Shown here piece by piece: positions 10,052 through 17,146 of a stretch of 18,123 bases of DNA (position 1 is the stretch's first letter; each line of letters begins with the position of its first letter). The stretch spans positions 1 through 18,123 of the forward strand of contig CANQYH010000027.1 in NCBI GenBank assembly GCA_947628025.1, in the 5' to 3' direction. Under the pieces are notes generated by a model. That model saw nothing but the letters and a program-made list of their open reading frames with translations, ran no database searches and was not told the DNA's origin. A program made the position numbers and the translations under genes. Source of the stretch: an uncultured Lachnospiraceae bacterium. GTDB taxonomy: Bacteria > Bacillota > Clostridia > Lachnospirales > Lachnospiraceae.

Positions 10052-10505
10052 ATACTTCCCTCCTTTCTTCCGAGATACCGTTCTCCCCGCTTCCGCCGTC
10101 ATGCGGCGAGAACGTCCTGTGAACGGCCGGCTGCAAAAACGCCCCGGCTTTGAGGCCCAAAGCCCCCAAGATCATAGCTACCGCGTCCACCTGCGGCCGG
10201 CTTCCCACAAAGAAAAGCACCGCTATGAATATCACTTTGCGGATCATGGACTGGACCACCGTATAGCGGTTCGCATACGCCGCATCCCGGCTGTCCGTCG
10301 CACGTTCCGCAACGATCGCCATATGAACCAGCATCGCCGTATCGGCGATAAATCCCGCGAACAGGCCCAGAAGAACCGGCCCCAGCGCGAAACCCATCCC
10401 GGCCAGGCCATCCCGAAAGACCGCCGCCAGGATCCCCAGCACCAATACATATAAAAACATGCCCACACACATTTCGGCTACCAGCCGCCGGACCTCTTTC
10501 GTCAT
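10011..10505 (-). CDS. atpI: ATP synthase subunit I-like membrane protein AtpI
   Basis: A 164-residue small membrane protein with about four hydrophobic segments (roughly residues 12-29, 32-52, 87-101 and 106-124) and a hydrophilic C-terminus. The order of helices and its place between atpZ and atpB fit the ATP synthase I family, which assists c-ring assembly and possibly Mg2+ supply; sequence conservation in this family is low, so position is much of the evidence. The start codon overlaps the atpZ stop as ATGA, and the end overlaps atpB by 41 bases, so expression is probably coupled on both sides. The last 35 residues (GENGISEERREVYGNDED and following) encode the atpB ribosome binding site on the same DNA and are probably not constrained. 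Confidence 0.85.
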   Translation of the reverse strand: MTKEVRRLVAEMCVGMFLYVLVLGILAAVFRDGLAGMGFALGPVLLGLFAGFIADTAMLVHMAIVAERATDSRDAAYANRYTVVQSMIRKVIFIAVLFFVGSRPQVDAVAMILGALGLKAGAFLQPAVHRTFSPHDGGSGENGISEERREVYGNDEDSDDSAGT

Positions 10506-11068
10506 CGCGGAGCCTCTTTCTGCTGTGCGGTGGCGGATCCTGCGCGGGAATGGGCGGCGCCGGGAATTTCTTCCGTCCGGGCGCTTTCTTCTCCGCCGCC
10601 GGGATCTGCGGCCGTCCGGGCAGCTGCTTTATGACTATCCGGGGCCAGTTCGAGCGCCGTACTTTGCCTCGAATCTGCTGTCCCAGCTATGCCGGTAGCG
10701 GTTAGCTCTGCCGCCCGGCCTCCTCTTTCACCGCCATCCGAACCGGTCACGGATGCCCCGTAGATCCGGCTGGGCGTCTTTGGTCTGGACACCGCCGCCT
10801 GCGGGCCCTGCATCGCCTCTCTCATTTTCCGTTCGCGCTCCGCCCTTTCTTCTCTGGCGTCCCGCTCGATCAGCCGTTTCGCCATCAGGTAAGCGCCGCG
10901 GCCGCCTCCCAGTACTCCCAGGATCAGCAGGACCAGCATCGTCTTCGTCCCGAAACGGGAGTCAATATATTGTCCCGCGAAAATAGCGAACAGCGTTGGC
11001 GTCAGCACGCACAGTCCCAGCTGCGTCACCATCGCCAGACTGCGGAACACGCTTCTTTTATAGTGCAT
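10502..11068 (-). CDS. atpZ: AtpZ-like protein (F0F1-ATPase gene1 family) with long hydrophilic C-terminal tail
   Basis: A 188-residue protein. The first part is typical AtpZ: two membrane helices at about residues 12-32 and 42-62, with GQYIDSRFGT between them (Asp36) and a glycine-rich GGGRGAY at 54-60. A charged helix follows at 64-86. Family members usually stop at about 70-110 residues; here a tail of roughly 100 residues (87-188), rich in Ala, Gly, Glu, Ser, Thr and Arg and probably disordered, is added. The frame is believable because AAGGAG lies 5 bases before the ATG and the stop overlaps the atpI start (ATGA). AtpZ, with AtpI, is thought to act as a Mg2+/Ca2+ carrier or assembly helper for the Fo part. 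It is the first gene after the atp promoter and leader. Confidence 0.88.
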   Translation of the reverse strand: MHYKRSVFRSLAMVTQLGLCVLTPTLFAIFAGQYIDSRFGTKTMLVLLILGVLGGGRGAYLMAKRLIERDAREERAERERKMREAMQGPQAAVSRPKTPSRIYGASVTGSDGGERGGRAAELTATGIAGTADSRQSTALELAPDSHKAAARTAADPGGGEESARTEEIPGAAHSRAGSATAQQKEAPR

Positions 11069-11088
11069 GGAATCTCCTTCGCTTCCTC

Positions 11089-11117
11089 TTGCGCAGCGCT
11101 AAGTTGGCCTGACGGCC
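11089..11117. repeat. Direct repeat copy 1 of atp leader
   Basis: A 29-base copy matching 11174-11202 at 28 positions; the difference is G versus A at 11111. It keeps the GGCC-GTCA-GGCC mini-hairpin on the minus strand but lacks the outer arm of the long hairpin. Confidence 0.8.
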
Positions 11118-11173
11118 TTTTCCCTCCCCGGTTCTTGTATTATACGGGAAGCGCGAACTCCGCTTCGCTCCGT

Positions 11174-11202
11174 TTGCGCAGCGCTAAGTTGGCCTAACGG
11201 CC
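11174..11202. repeat. Direct repeat copy 2 of atp leader
   Basis: Second copy of the 29-base element, 85 bases upstream of the first on the minus-strand transcript. It overlaps the perfect inverted repeat at 11183-11210. Confidence 0.8.
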
Positions 11203-11213
11203 AACTTAGCTTC

Positions 11214-11242
11214 ATTATAACCAACTTTTTCCGTTTTGTCCA
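11214..11242 (-). promoter_or_regulatory. Sigma-70 type promoter of the atp operon
   Basis: On the minus strand TGGACA (11242-11237, five of six consensus bases) is separated by exactly 17 bases from a perfect TATAAT (11219-11214). Transcription would start near 11207, within the first arm of the leader hairpin. It faces atpZ, about 140 bases downstream. A second TATAAT at 11144-11139 has no matching -35 element. Confidence 0.85.
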
Positions 11243-11298
11243 TAATTCATGAAAGTTTCCGTAAATTTCCCATTTCCTGTAAACAAGCCTGATCAATA

Positions 11299-11319
11299 CT
11301 GCCGCGTAACGCGCAGCAG
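11299..11319 (-). terminator. Hairpin after the GtrII-like gene, weak terminator candidate
   Basis: An 8-bp stem (CTGCTGCG with CGCGGCAG, one G-U pair) and a 5-base loop lie about 50 bases after the stop of the glycosyltransferase 3' part. The following bases, TATTGATC, are not a U tract, so termination here is uncertain. Confidence 0.25.
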
Positions 11320-11370
11320 CCGGCATGTACCAGCCCTGATTCGCGGCCCCAAAAACGGATCCCCGCAACA

Positions 11371-12135
11371 TCACGAACCGCCCAGGCTCACTTCCGACAA
11401 TTTCACTACCACCATATCGTCAAGCATAAACATGGAATTCCCGGCCGGCCAGCACGGTTTCCCGGCGCAGGCCTCCACAGCTTTCGCGTAATCCTCAGCC
11501 GTCGGCATTCCCATCGGCATACCGAGCGTCAAAAAGAAATTCCGCGCCCGCGGCGTCACCCCGATATAATCCGTATAACCGAACTGAAAATAGGAAAAAC
11601 CGATAACATCCCCCATCACCGGCCGGCCTGTCAGTTCCGCTTTCCGGGTCCCTACCAGCACCACCTTGCAGTTTTCCATATCCGGCCGGTCCGCCATGCG
11701 GCAGATCTCGCCGTACAGCCGTTCCGCCGTCAGCATATCGCTCTGATAGGTCTCATAAAGCGTCTCCCAGAGTTGATTCATCGTAACCGCCTGGCCCCAG
11801 GCCGTCCACAACAGTAGAACCAGCAGTACCGACGACAGCGTCTTTTTGACCGCTTTCATCGGCCATTTCCGCGCACGGACCGCTCTCAGGCCGTCATGAG
11901 CCAGCAAACACAGCGCATACGCATAAAACGCGAAAACCAGCACGTACGTCAGCTGTGCGCGGATCGGCTGATTCATCGCGGTGACCAGCGCCGTCAGGAC
12001 CGGCGCGACAAACAGCAATACCGCCGCCAACGCCAGCCACACGAAATCCCGTCCCCGCTTCCGCCCTTTTATAAGGATACAAACGGATACGATCAGCGCC
12101 GCCCAGAGAAAAACGGATGAAAAAATGTCCTCCAC
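11371..12135 (-). CDS. GtrII-like membrane glycosyltransferase, 3' part of a frameshifted gene
   Basis: About 254 residues in the frame that follows the 5' part. The first codon of the independent frame is GTG at 12135 without a convincing ribosome binding site, and the frame overlaps the upstream part by 43 bases; I treat it as the C-terminal half of one broken gene. It has membrane helices at about residues 8-22, 30-53, 60-80 and 101-118, then a soluble C-terminal domain of about 135 residues (TAERLYGEICRM, VVLVGTRKAEL) of the kind that ends GtrII proteins. GtrII family enzymes move glucosyl or similar groups from a polyprenyl carrier onto surface polymers outside the membrane. The two-part protein would be about 555 residues, the family's usual size. 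Confidence 0.7.
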   Translation of the reverse strand: MEDIFSSVFLWAALIVSVCILIKGRKRGRDFVWLALAAVLLFVAPVLTALVTAMNQPIRAQLTYVLVFAFYAYALCLLAHDGLRAVRARKWPMKAVKKTLSSVLLVLLLWTAWGQAVTMNQLWETLYETYQSDMLTAERLYGEICRMADRPDMENCKVVLVGTRKAELTGRPVMGDVIGFSYFQFGYTDYIGVTPRARNFFLTLGMPMGMPTAEDYAKAVEACAGKPCWPAGNSMFMLDDMVVVKLSEVSLGGS

Positions 12136-13004
12136 TGTGCCAGGTACACACGCTGTACCTCCGCCGCCAAACAGTTCAGCGATTGTTCCAGGCTCTGCCG
12201 TCCCCAGTTAAACATCGAATCCACATAAGTCGGATCTGCCTGCTGCCACACGCAAAGCGCCCTGCCCAAAAATCGGGAAACCGCAAACCCTATCAGGAAA
12301 TGCGCCGTATGGAACAAGCCTTCCCGCAGCCCGCACCGCGCATCGCCGCAGACCGCCGCGCCAATATACGAAATCAGTACCAATGCGATATAAAACGCCG
12401 TAAGCGCCTGGTAAGACCCAAAGGCCCAGACCATAAAGCCCAGCGAGACCAGATACCAGCAGCGGCTCTTTCCACTCACGACCGCCCGCTCCGCGCAAAA
12501 CGCGGCCGCCGCGCAAAAACACATCGCCAACGCGACCTCAAACGCCTGCAGAATAAATTGAAACTGTTCCGCCAGGACCGGCGATGACAAAAACACCGCA
12601 ACCAACACGTATTCCGCGTATTTTCCCGCGGTTCTGTCAACCCAGACATGGAAACAGTAACTCAGGAATAAAACCAGACACCAGAGCGCCATTGCCGTCA
12701 GGATCCACTTAAACTGCGGCAGCAGACGCATAAAGGAAAACAACTTTTCCGTCAGGATCAGCCCGAATCTCTGCGAACCGTACCAGGAATACATCAATTC
12801 CTCCGGCGCCTGCAGCATGATATCGCTGTCAACAAAGATCTCCCACTGCGTCATCCGCACTCCATAACAGATCACGATCCAGACAGCCGCAAACCACCTC
12901 AGCGCTTTTCTCCCGGCACAATAGCGGTGAACGTCCCCCGCCGTCTCCGAAATCTCTTTCCCAAACTGCGCCATCTGCAAGCGAATCTCATCTTTCAGCT
13001 TCAT
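12093..13004 (-). CDS. GtrII-like membrane glycosyltransferase, 5' part of a frameshifted gene
   Basis: This frame gives 303 residues from ATG at 13004, chosen because GGAGG lies 6 bases upstream; an in-frame ATG at 13028 has only a weak site. After a short cytoplasmic N-terminus and a helix near residues 35-51, the stretch WEIFVDSDIML followed by YSWYGSQRFGLILTEKL has the acidic residues and aromatic pattern seen in the GtrII (GT-C type) family after the first helix. Further membrane helices follow at roughly 102-120, 130-145, 155-175, 183-205 and 206-222. The frame runs out at 12093, where QWRTFF is followed by HPFFSGRR and a stop. Adding one T to the TTTTTT run near 12119-12124 would instead join it to the 3' part as TFFSSVFLWAALIV, a smooth membrane helix. 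So this is likely a recent frameshift, a phase-variable tract, or a sequencing error. Confidence 0.72.
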   Translation of the reverse strand: MKLKDEIRLQMAQFGKEISETAGDVHRYCAGRKALRWFAAVWIVICYGVRMTQWEIFVDSDIMLQAPEELMYSWYGSQRFGLILTEKLFSFMRLLPQFKWILTAMALWCLVLFLSYCFHVWVDRTAGKYAEYVLVAVFLSSPVLAEQFQFILQAFEVALAMCFCAAAAFCAERAVVSGKSRCWYLVSLGFMVWAFGSYQALTAFYIALVLISYIGAAVCGDARCGLREGLFHTAHFLIGFAVSRFLGRALCVWQQADPTYVDSMFNWGRQSLEQSLNCLAAEVQRVYLAQWRTFFHPFFSGRR

Positions 13005-13039
13005 CCCCGCCCTCCGTTTTTCGATCATCCGCCCAGTTG

Positions 13040-13080
13040 AAAAAATAAAAAAAGGAAAACCCGATCCTCACGGGTTTTCC
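13040..13080 (-). terminator. Intrinsic terminator of tRNA-Gly
   Basis: On the minus strand a perfect 10-bp stem, GGAAAACCCG with its complement and a 7-base loop (13054-13080), is followed directly by TTTTTTTATTTTTT. It lies 14 bases after the tRNA 3' end and isolates it from the glycosyltransferase downstream. Confidence 0.95.
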
Positions 13081-13094
13081 ATCCAAAAATAAAG

Positions 13095-13166
13095 AGCGCG
13101 AGACGGGATTCGAACCCGCGGCCCCCACCTTGGCAAGGTGGTGCTCCACCCCTGAGCCACTCGCGC
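13095..13166 (-). tRNA. tRNA-Gly(GCC)
   Basis: A complete 72-nt cloverleaf on the minus strand. The acceptor stem is GCGCGAG paired with CTCGCGC, the D arm is GCTC/GAGC, the anticodon stem CCACC/GGTGG encloses loop TTGCCAA with anticodon GCC, and the T arm has GCGGG, loop TTCGAAT and CCCGT (one G-U pair). The discriminator base is U73, usual for bacterial glycine tRNA. The 3' CCA is not encoded, so it must be added by the CCA-adding enzyme. It is a single-gene unit with its own promoter and terminator. Confidence 0.97.
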
Positions 13167-13206
13167 ATGATCGCCATCCGATCAGTGTCTTTCAACGACA
13201 AGAAAC

Positions 13207-13235
13207 AGTGTACCATATCTTTTCCGGAAAATCAA
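13207..13235 (-). promoter_or_regulatory. Promoter of tRNA-Gly
   Basis: On the minus strand TTGATT (13235-13230) and TACACT (13212-13207) are separated by 17 bases, a good sigma-70 type pair. The -10 lies 40 bases before the tRNA 5' end, leaving a short leader for RNase P removal. Confidence 0.75.
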
Positions 13236-13301
13236 GTATTAATTTCACTTTTCTCCGCTTTTCTTTTTCCTGTCCGGAGATTCAAAATATGGAAAAATCG
13301 C

Positions 13302-13330
13302 TTGCGGCTTTCGTCCGGCTCTGATATACT
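13302..13330 (+). promoter_or_regulatory. Candidate promoter for the Rpn-family nuclease gene
   Basis: TTGCGG (13302-13307), a 17-base spacer and TATACT (13325-13330) preceded by TG one base away form a plausible extended -10 promoter. It would give a leader of about 150 bases. A second, weaker possibility is TTACAA with TACAAT (13442-13470), closer to the gene. The 13167-13486 stretch holds nothing else I recognise. Confidence 0.5.
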
Positions 13331-13486
13331 GTTTAGGAACAGTCAGTTGTTTTTCGGTATTCCCGCCGGACTTTCTCCGGGCGAATCCATTCACAGCTTT
13401 TTACAAAAGACACATACGGAGCGTTTCCGTCATTTTGCTGTTTACAAGCAGCGCCATTTTGATGTACAATAAAGGAGGTAACGTTT

Positions 13487-14584
13487 ATGCCAGAAAAACA
13501 GATTACGGTCAACCGGGAACACAAGTCCACCCTGTTCGCGCTCGTCTTCTCCAATGCGAGAGACGCGTTTTCTCTTTACAACGCCATGAACGGCACGGCG
13601 TATGACGATCCAAATGAGCTGGAATTCAATACGCTGGAGAACGCCGTCTACATGGGGATGAAAAACGACATTTCATTTCTCTGCCGGGCCGACATGAACC
13701 TGTATGAGGCACAGTCCACCTGGAACCCGAACATGCCGCTGCGGGGCGTTTTCTACCTGTCAGCGTTGTATAAAGCGTATGTGGCGGAACACGGCCTGGA
13801 TATCTATTCCTCGGCCCGGCTGACACTCCCTGCCCCGCGGTATGTGGTGTTTTACAATGGAACAAAAGAACAGCCGGACCGGCAGGAGCTGCGGCTGTCG
13901 GATTCATTCGCAAAGGATGGGGAAATGCTGCGGAATACGGGGACGGCATCCCGGCTAAGAGGCGAAAGCAACCATACGGACAGAAGAGACAGCCACTCGG
14001 TCCCTGCCGGTACTGCAGACATCGAACACTATGCTGCAAACGGCGCCGGTCCAGAAAACAGCCCTGCCGCAGCTGCGGACATCGAACCCCACGCTGCAAA
14101 CGGCGCCGGTCCGGAGAACAGCCATGCCGCGGCTGCAGGCGGATACGCCCCGGCTCTGGAATGTATCGCCCATGTGATCAACATCAACCACGGGCACAAC
14201 CGGGAGCTGATGGAAAATTGCCGCCGTCTGGCTGAATACGCCCGTTTGGTAGGATTGATCCGTCAGTACCGCGCAGAGGGCATGACGCTGCGTGCAGCAG
14301 CAGACCGGGCGATCGACGAGTGTATCGCAGACGGGATACTTGCGGACATTCTCTTGAAAAACCGTGCGGAGGTGACAGATATGATCCTGGAAGAATATAA
14401 CGAAGAATTGCACATTCGGAATGAGAAACGGCTGAGCCGTGAAGAGGGGCTTATTGAGGGGCATGAAAAGGGAATTACCGACGCGGCCGTTAAACTTCTT
14501 AAGGCCGGCTCGCTGCCCCCGGATCAGATCGCTCAGATTCTCGGCCTGCCGCTGGAGACAGTACAAAGCTTACAGACGGAATAA
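13487..14584 (+). CDS. Rpn family recombination-promoting nuclease / PD-(D/E)XK transposase-like protein
   Basis: A 365-residue cytoplasmic protein. The N-terminal 100 residues carry the Rpn/PD-(D/E)XK nuclease pattern: LENAVYMGMKNDISFL with Asp61, then LYEAQSTWNPNMPLR with Glu74 and Gln76 of the E-x-Q active site. The C-terminal part has the family's helical region (NRAEVTDMILEEY) and ends in a small helix-turn-helix-like segment, PPDQIAQILGLPLETVQSL (about 343-361). Family members cut DNA and promote RecA-independent recombination; some act in defence or genome rearrangement. AAGGAGG lies 8 bases before the ATG. Between the two conserved parts, about residues 140-222, there is a variable insert with two 20-residue repeats. 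It is the only convincing plus-strand gene and stands alone, as rpn genes often do. Confidence 0.9.
   Translation: MPEKQITVNREHKSTLFALVFSNARDAFSLYNAMNGTAYDDPNELEFNTLENAVYMGMKNDISFLCRADMNLYEAQSTWNPNMPLRGVFYLSALYKAYVAEHGLDIYSSARLTLPAPRYVVFYNGTKEQPDRQELRLSDSFAKDGEMLRNTGTASRLRGESNHTDRRDSHSVPAGTADIEHYAANGAGPENSPAAAADIEPHAANGAGPENSHAAAAGGYAPALECIAHVININHGHNRELMENCRRLAEYARLVGLIRQYRAEGMTLRAAADRAIDECIADGILADILLKNRAEVTDMILEEYNEELHIRNEKRLSREEGLIEGHEKGITDAAVKLLKAGSLPPDQIAQILGLPLETVQSLQTE
14018..14137 (+). repeat. Two in-frame 60-bp tandem repeats inside the rpn gene
   Basis: Units 14018-14077 and 14078-14137 each encode about DIE-x-x-AANGAGPENS-x-AAAA, 20 residues. The second unit differs from the first by scattered substitutions. 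The bases just before 14018 resemble the end of a further, partial unit. Being a multiple of three, copy-number change would keep the frame. Confidence 0.9.
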
Positions 14585-14597
14585 GACTTGGACGCAG

Positions 14598-14672
14598 AAA
14601 TGGGGGAGCCGCCCGGCTTCCTCACCGAAAAAACGGGTCTCCCGCGGCGATCCGCCGTAAGGAGCCCCATTT
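14598..14672 (+). terminator. Structured terminator candidate after rpn, possibly bidirectional
   Basis: AAATGGGG (14598-14605) pairs with CCCCATTT (14665-14672), enclosing smaller hairpins such as GGCG/CGCC near 14645-14656, and ends in TTTTT on the plus strand. It lies between the convergent rpn and ccsB genes. The large enclosed loop makes it less certain than a simple hairpin. Confidence 0.45.
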
Positions 14673-14856
14673 TTCATTCATAAACATACCAAGACCCGGC
14701 AGCCGGTTTCAGCCCCCGCGCCGTTGACCGCAGTTTCAGGATGGCCGCCGCGGGTCAGTATCAGAAACATCCGCATGGCGTTAAGAGCATGACGCCTGCG
14801 GCTGCGGACCAGGGCGCGGCAGCGATCGATAAAACCGGAGCATACCCGGCGTCCGC

Positions 14857-15690
14857 CTACGCGTAGCTGTGGATCCCCGGTATAAACGTGTTTACGCCGA
14901 TATATGTAAACAGCACGCAGACGAACCCGATCACCGCGAACCAGGCCGCCTTTTTCCCGCGCCAGCCCTTGTTCAGGCGCAGGTGAAGATACAGCGCGTA
15001 GATAATCCAGGTAATCAGGGACCAGGTCTCCTTGGGGTCCCAGGACCAGTAGCTGCCCCAGGCCCGCTCCGCCCAGATGGAACCGCTGACGATCACGAAA
15101 GTCAGAAACAGAAATCCCAGAGAGACGGCGCGGTAGCTGATGATGTCCAGCCGGTCGTAGTCCGGTATGTGCCGCTTCCAGAAATCATGGTTCTCCCGCC
15201 CCTCTTTCAGCAGGAACATGAGGGAAACGGCGAACGAAACGCCGAACGCTCCATAAGAAATGATCGCGGTAGAGACATGGATGCCGAGCCAGTTGCTGCG
15301 CAGGGCCGGCATCAGCTCCCGCACTTCCCGGCTCTGCATGGCCGCGTAGCCGATCAGCAGGAAAATGACCGGCGACACGAACGTGCCCAGCGCCCGGAAA
15401 TGGTACCGGTACGCAAAGATCAGAAAACACAGGCAAATCCCCCAGGCGAAGCTGGTGGCAAATTCGTACTGATTCGTCAGGGGCAGCCGCCCCGCGCCGA
15501 CGCCGCGGACGATCAGGGCCGCCGTGTGAAGTACAAAAGCCGCGGTGATGACCCAGCCGGCGATGCGCCCCGCTTTCTCATTCTTCATCGCAAAAAAGAT
15601 AAAATATAAAACCATGGAAATCAGATACAGGATCATTACGGCCGTAAAAAGACCGTTTTCGATCTCCAGGAGCTGAGCGCTTCCTATCAT
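14857..15690 (-). CDS. ccsB: Cytochrome c biogenesis protein CcsB (CcsA/ResC type, System II haem handling)
   Basis: A 277-residue polytopic membrane protein with about eight hydrophobic segments. The haem-binding WWD motif WGSYWSWDPKETW is at residues 211-223. His138 in LGIHVSTAIISYGAF and His274 in the C-terminal FIPGIHSY are the flanking haem-ligand histidines of this family. With ResB it carries haem to the outside of the membrane and attaches it to apocytochrome c. ATG at 15690 is chosen because AAGGAG lies 6 bases upstream and LEIENGLFTAVMILY then forms the first helix; a longer frame to 15855 would overlap resB with a low-complexity N-terminus. It starts 35 bases after resB. The likely client is the NrfA encoded just upstream. 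Confidence 0.95.
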   Translation of the reverse strand: MIGSAQLLEIENGLFTAVMILYLISMVLYFIFFAMKNEKAGRIAGWVITAAFVLHTAALIVRGVGAGRLPLTNQYEFATSFAWGICLCFLIFAYRYHFRALGTFVSPVIFLLIGYAAMQSREVRELMPALRSNWLGIHVSTAIISYGAFGVSFAVSLMFLLKEGRENHDFWKRHIPDYDRLDIISYRAVSLGFLFLTFVIVSGSIWAERAWGSYWSWDPKETWSLITWIIYALYLHLRLNKGWRGKKAAWFAVIGFVCVLFTYIGVNTFIPGIHSYA

Positions 15691-15725
15691 AATCTTCTCC
15701 TTTTCTTTGTATGGCCGCGGCCGTT

Positions 15726-17078
15726 CTACCGCGGGGCACTCCGGCCGCTTTCGTTCTGTCCGCCCGCCTTTTTCAGTTCCTCCAGGAAATACGCTCCCGT
15801 CCTGCGGCTCTTTCCGCTCAGGGCCCAGGTCCCGTCCGCCTGCTGCACGGCCCACACTTCTTCCGGAGGCAGGTAAAAAGCCAGAACCAGCGACACCATG
15901 ACCAGCAGGCCGCCTGCCGCCGCCACCGGCGTAAACGGATCCCGCTTCGCCTGGATCAGCGTGTACGGCTGCGGGTCCTTAAACAGGATGCCGTACTCGT
16001 CCACCGTGATGATCTCGCCGTCCGTCAGCACGTTCATGCCCAATATCTGGTCGTGATAGTAAAGCGTATACAGATAACCGGGATGGTTCAGCGCCGAAGA
16101 CTGCGTCATGGGCATCCCATCGGGATCCGTGACGTAATCCGGATAAAACGCGTTGAACAGGACGGCCAGTCCATCCATATCCTCGACCAGCGCGTATTCT
16201 CCGGCGCAGATCACGCCCTCCTGCAGCTTTTCATCGCCTTTCCAGACCTCCAGATCCGCGGCCCAGCCCGTGGAATTCTGATAAAATTTCATGCCGAACA
16301 GCGACAGCGGATGGTTGACGCTGGCCGTCCCGCTCATAGAAGCGCCGTCTTCCGTCCGGCGCACCGTCATGTCCGTCTCATACTGCTCCACGGTATCATC
16401 CGCGCGCAGCTTCACCCGGAAATCATCGATGCGCAGTTCGTAGCTGGTGTCGCCAACCGGCCTGGTTTGTCCGGGCACCCCGTAAACCGTGTACTGGGTC
16501 TGGAACATCTGCCCGAGACTGAACCCGGCGATGATCACCAGCATTCCCAAATGGCACAGCCACGCGCCCCAGATCCCCCAGCGGTGACGGACCGCGTAAC
16601 GGACAGGAACGGACGGCTCCGTCTGCCCTGCACTGTCGGACCGGTCCTCTCCGATGTGGCGAAATGCCGCGACGCCCTTTTTCACTTTCCGGAACCCCAG
16701 CTTGCGGAACCATTCCTCCGGCTCCGTGTCCACGACCGCCGCCGGACGGCCGTCCCATTCCGCCAGGCGCTTCGTGACCGTAAATCCCTCCCGCATCCTC
16801 CGCAGCAGCGCCGGGAAACGCAGCACGTTGCAGGCCAGCAGATTGGCGCACAGAAACAGCGTCAGGCCCACGAACCACCAGCAGTGGAACACATCGTCCA
16901 ACCGGAACAAAAGGACCGCCCCTGCCAGCGATTCCGGATATTGCTGCGTATAATAGGCCGCCGTCTGTCCCTGGGGGATCAGGCTCCCGATCGTGCAGGC
17001 CAAAGCCAGCAGGATCAGCAGCATGACCGCGCATTTCATCGAACACAGGAACCGCCCTGCTTTTTTCAATCGTTCCAT
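15726..17078 (-). CDS. resB: Cytochrome c biogenesis protein ResB (Ccs1)
   Basis: A 450-residue membrane protein of System II cytochrome c maturation, partner of CcsB. Helices are visible at about residues 16-35 (MLLILLALACTIGSLIPQ), 66-86 and 169-190 (WGIWGAWLCHLGML with conserved His177), followed by a large outer domain (about 195-395) and a last helix near 401-423, the standard ResB layout. I prefer ATG at 17078, with AGGAG 6 bases upstream, over an in-frame TTG at 17084. It lies 172 bp after nrfA and 35 bp before ccsB. Cysteines near 66-83 may handle thiol or haem chemistry, which is inference. The C-terminal 30 residues are hydrophilic and not conserved as far as I can judge. Confidence 0.95.
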   Translation of the reverse strand: MERLKKAGRFLCSMKCAVMLLILLALACTIGSLIPQGQTAAYYTQQYPESLAGAVLLFRLDDVFHCWWFVGLTLFLCANLLACNVLRFPALLRRMREGFTVTKRLAEWDGRPAAVVDTEPEEWFRKLGFRKVKKGVAAFRHIGEDRSDSAGQTEPSVPVRYAVRHRWGIWGAWLCHLGMLVIIAGFSLGQMFQTQYTVYGVPGQTRPVGDTSYELRIDDFRVKLRADDTVEQYETDMTVRRTEDGASMSGTASVNHPLSLFGMKFYQNSTGWAADLEVWKGDEKLQEGVICAGEYALVEDMDGLAVLFNAFYPDYVTDPDGMPMTQSSALNHPGYLYTLYYHDQILGMNVLTDGEIITVDEYGILFKDPQPYTLIQAKRDPFTPVAAAGGLLVMVSLVLAFYLPPEEVWAVQQADGTWALSGKSRRTGAYFLEELKKAGGQNESGRSAPR

Positions 17079-17104
17079 ATCCAACTCCTAACCCGGACAA
17101 AGCG

Positions 17105-17146
17105 TTTCCGGACGATCGCCGTTTCCGCGCGGGGTCCGTCCGGAAA
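17105..17146 (-). other. Inverted repeat in the nrfA-resB gap
   Basis: A perfect 10-bp inverted repeat, TTTCCGGACG at 17105-17114 and its complement at 17137-17146, encloses 22 GC-rich bases. A smaller 6-bp hairpin, TAGACC/GGTCTA, lies at 17163-17177. Neither is followed by a T run on the minus strand, so they look like mRNA structure that could protect or attenuate, not a simple terminator. Confidence 0.4.

Larger units (their letters stand above)
11069..11210 (-). other. atp operon 5' leader with hairpin and partial tandem duplication
   Basis: This untranslated stretch lies between the predicted atp transcript start and atpZ. A perfect 12-bp inverted repeat, GCTAAGTTGGCC and its complement with loop TAAC, spans 11183-11210 and would form at the very 5' end of the mRNA. 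A 29-base segment at 11174-11202 recurs at 11089-11117 with one mismatch, offset 85 bases. The sequence after each copy is also alike, GGAGCGAAGCGGAG in the upstream copy and GGAAGCGAAGGAG in the downstream one; the latter contains the atpZ ribosome binding site. Only the upstream copy keeps the full hairpin. Confidence 0.75.

Noticed and set aside
11139..11144. Second TATAAT close to atpZ as an additional promoter
   Set aside because: No -35 like sequence at 16-18 bases and no extended -10 TG, so it is weaker than the upstream promoter.
11099..11374. Minus-strand 91-codon frame upstream of atpZ
   Set aside because: It covers the atp promoter, hairpin and repeats, shows no family pattern, and its composition looks like noise.
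13095..13166. tRNA-Gly as an integration site for a mobile element
   Set aside because: No integrase, no duplicated tRNA 3' end and no att-like direct repeat are visible in the window.
13095..13166. Reading the tRNA anticodon as GGC (Ala)
   Set aside because: That comes from reading the plus strand; on the minus strand the loop is TTGCCAA, anticodon GCC, and U73 supports glycine.
13487..14584. Rpn gene as part of an insertion sequence
   Set aside because: No terminal inverted repeats or target-site duplication flank it. Rpn proteins are normally stand-alone genes despite the transposase label.
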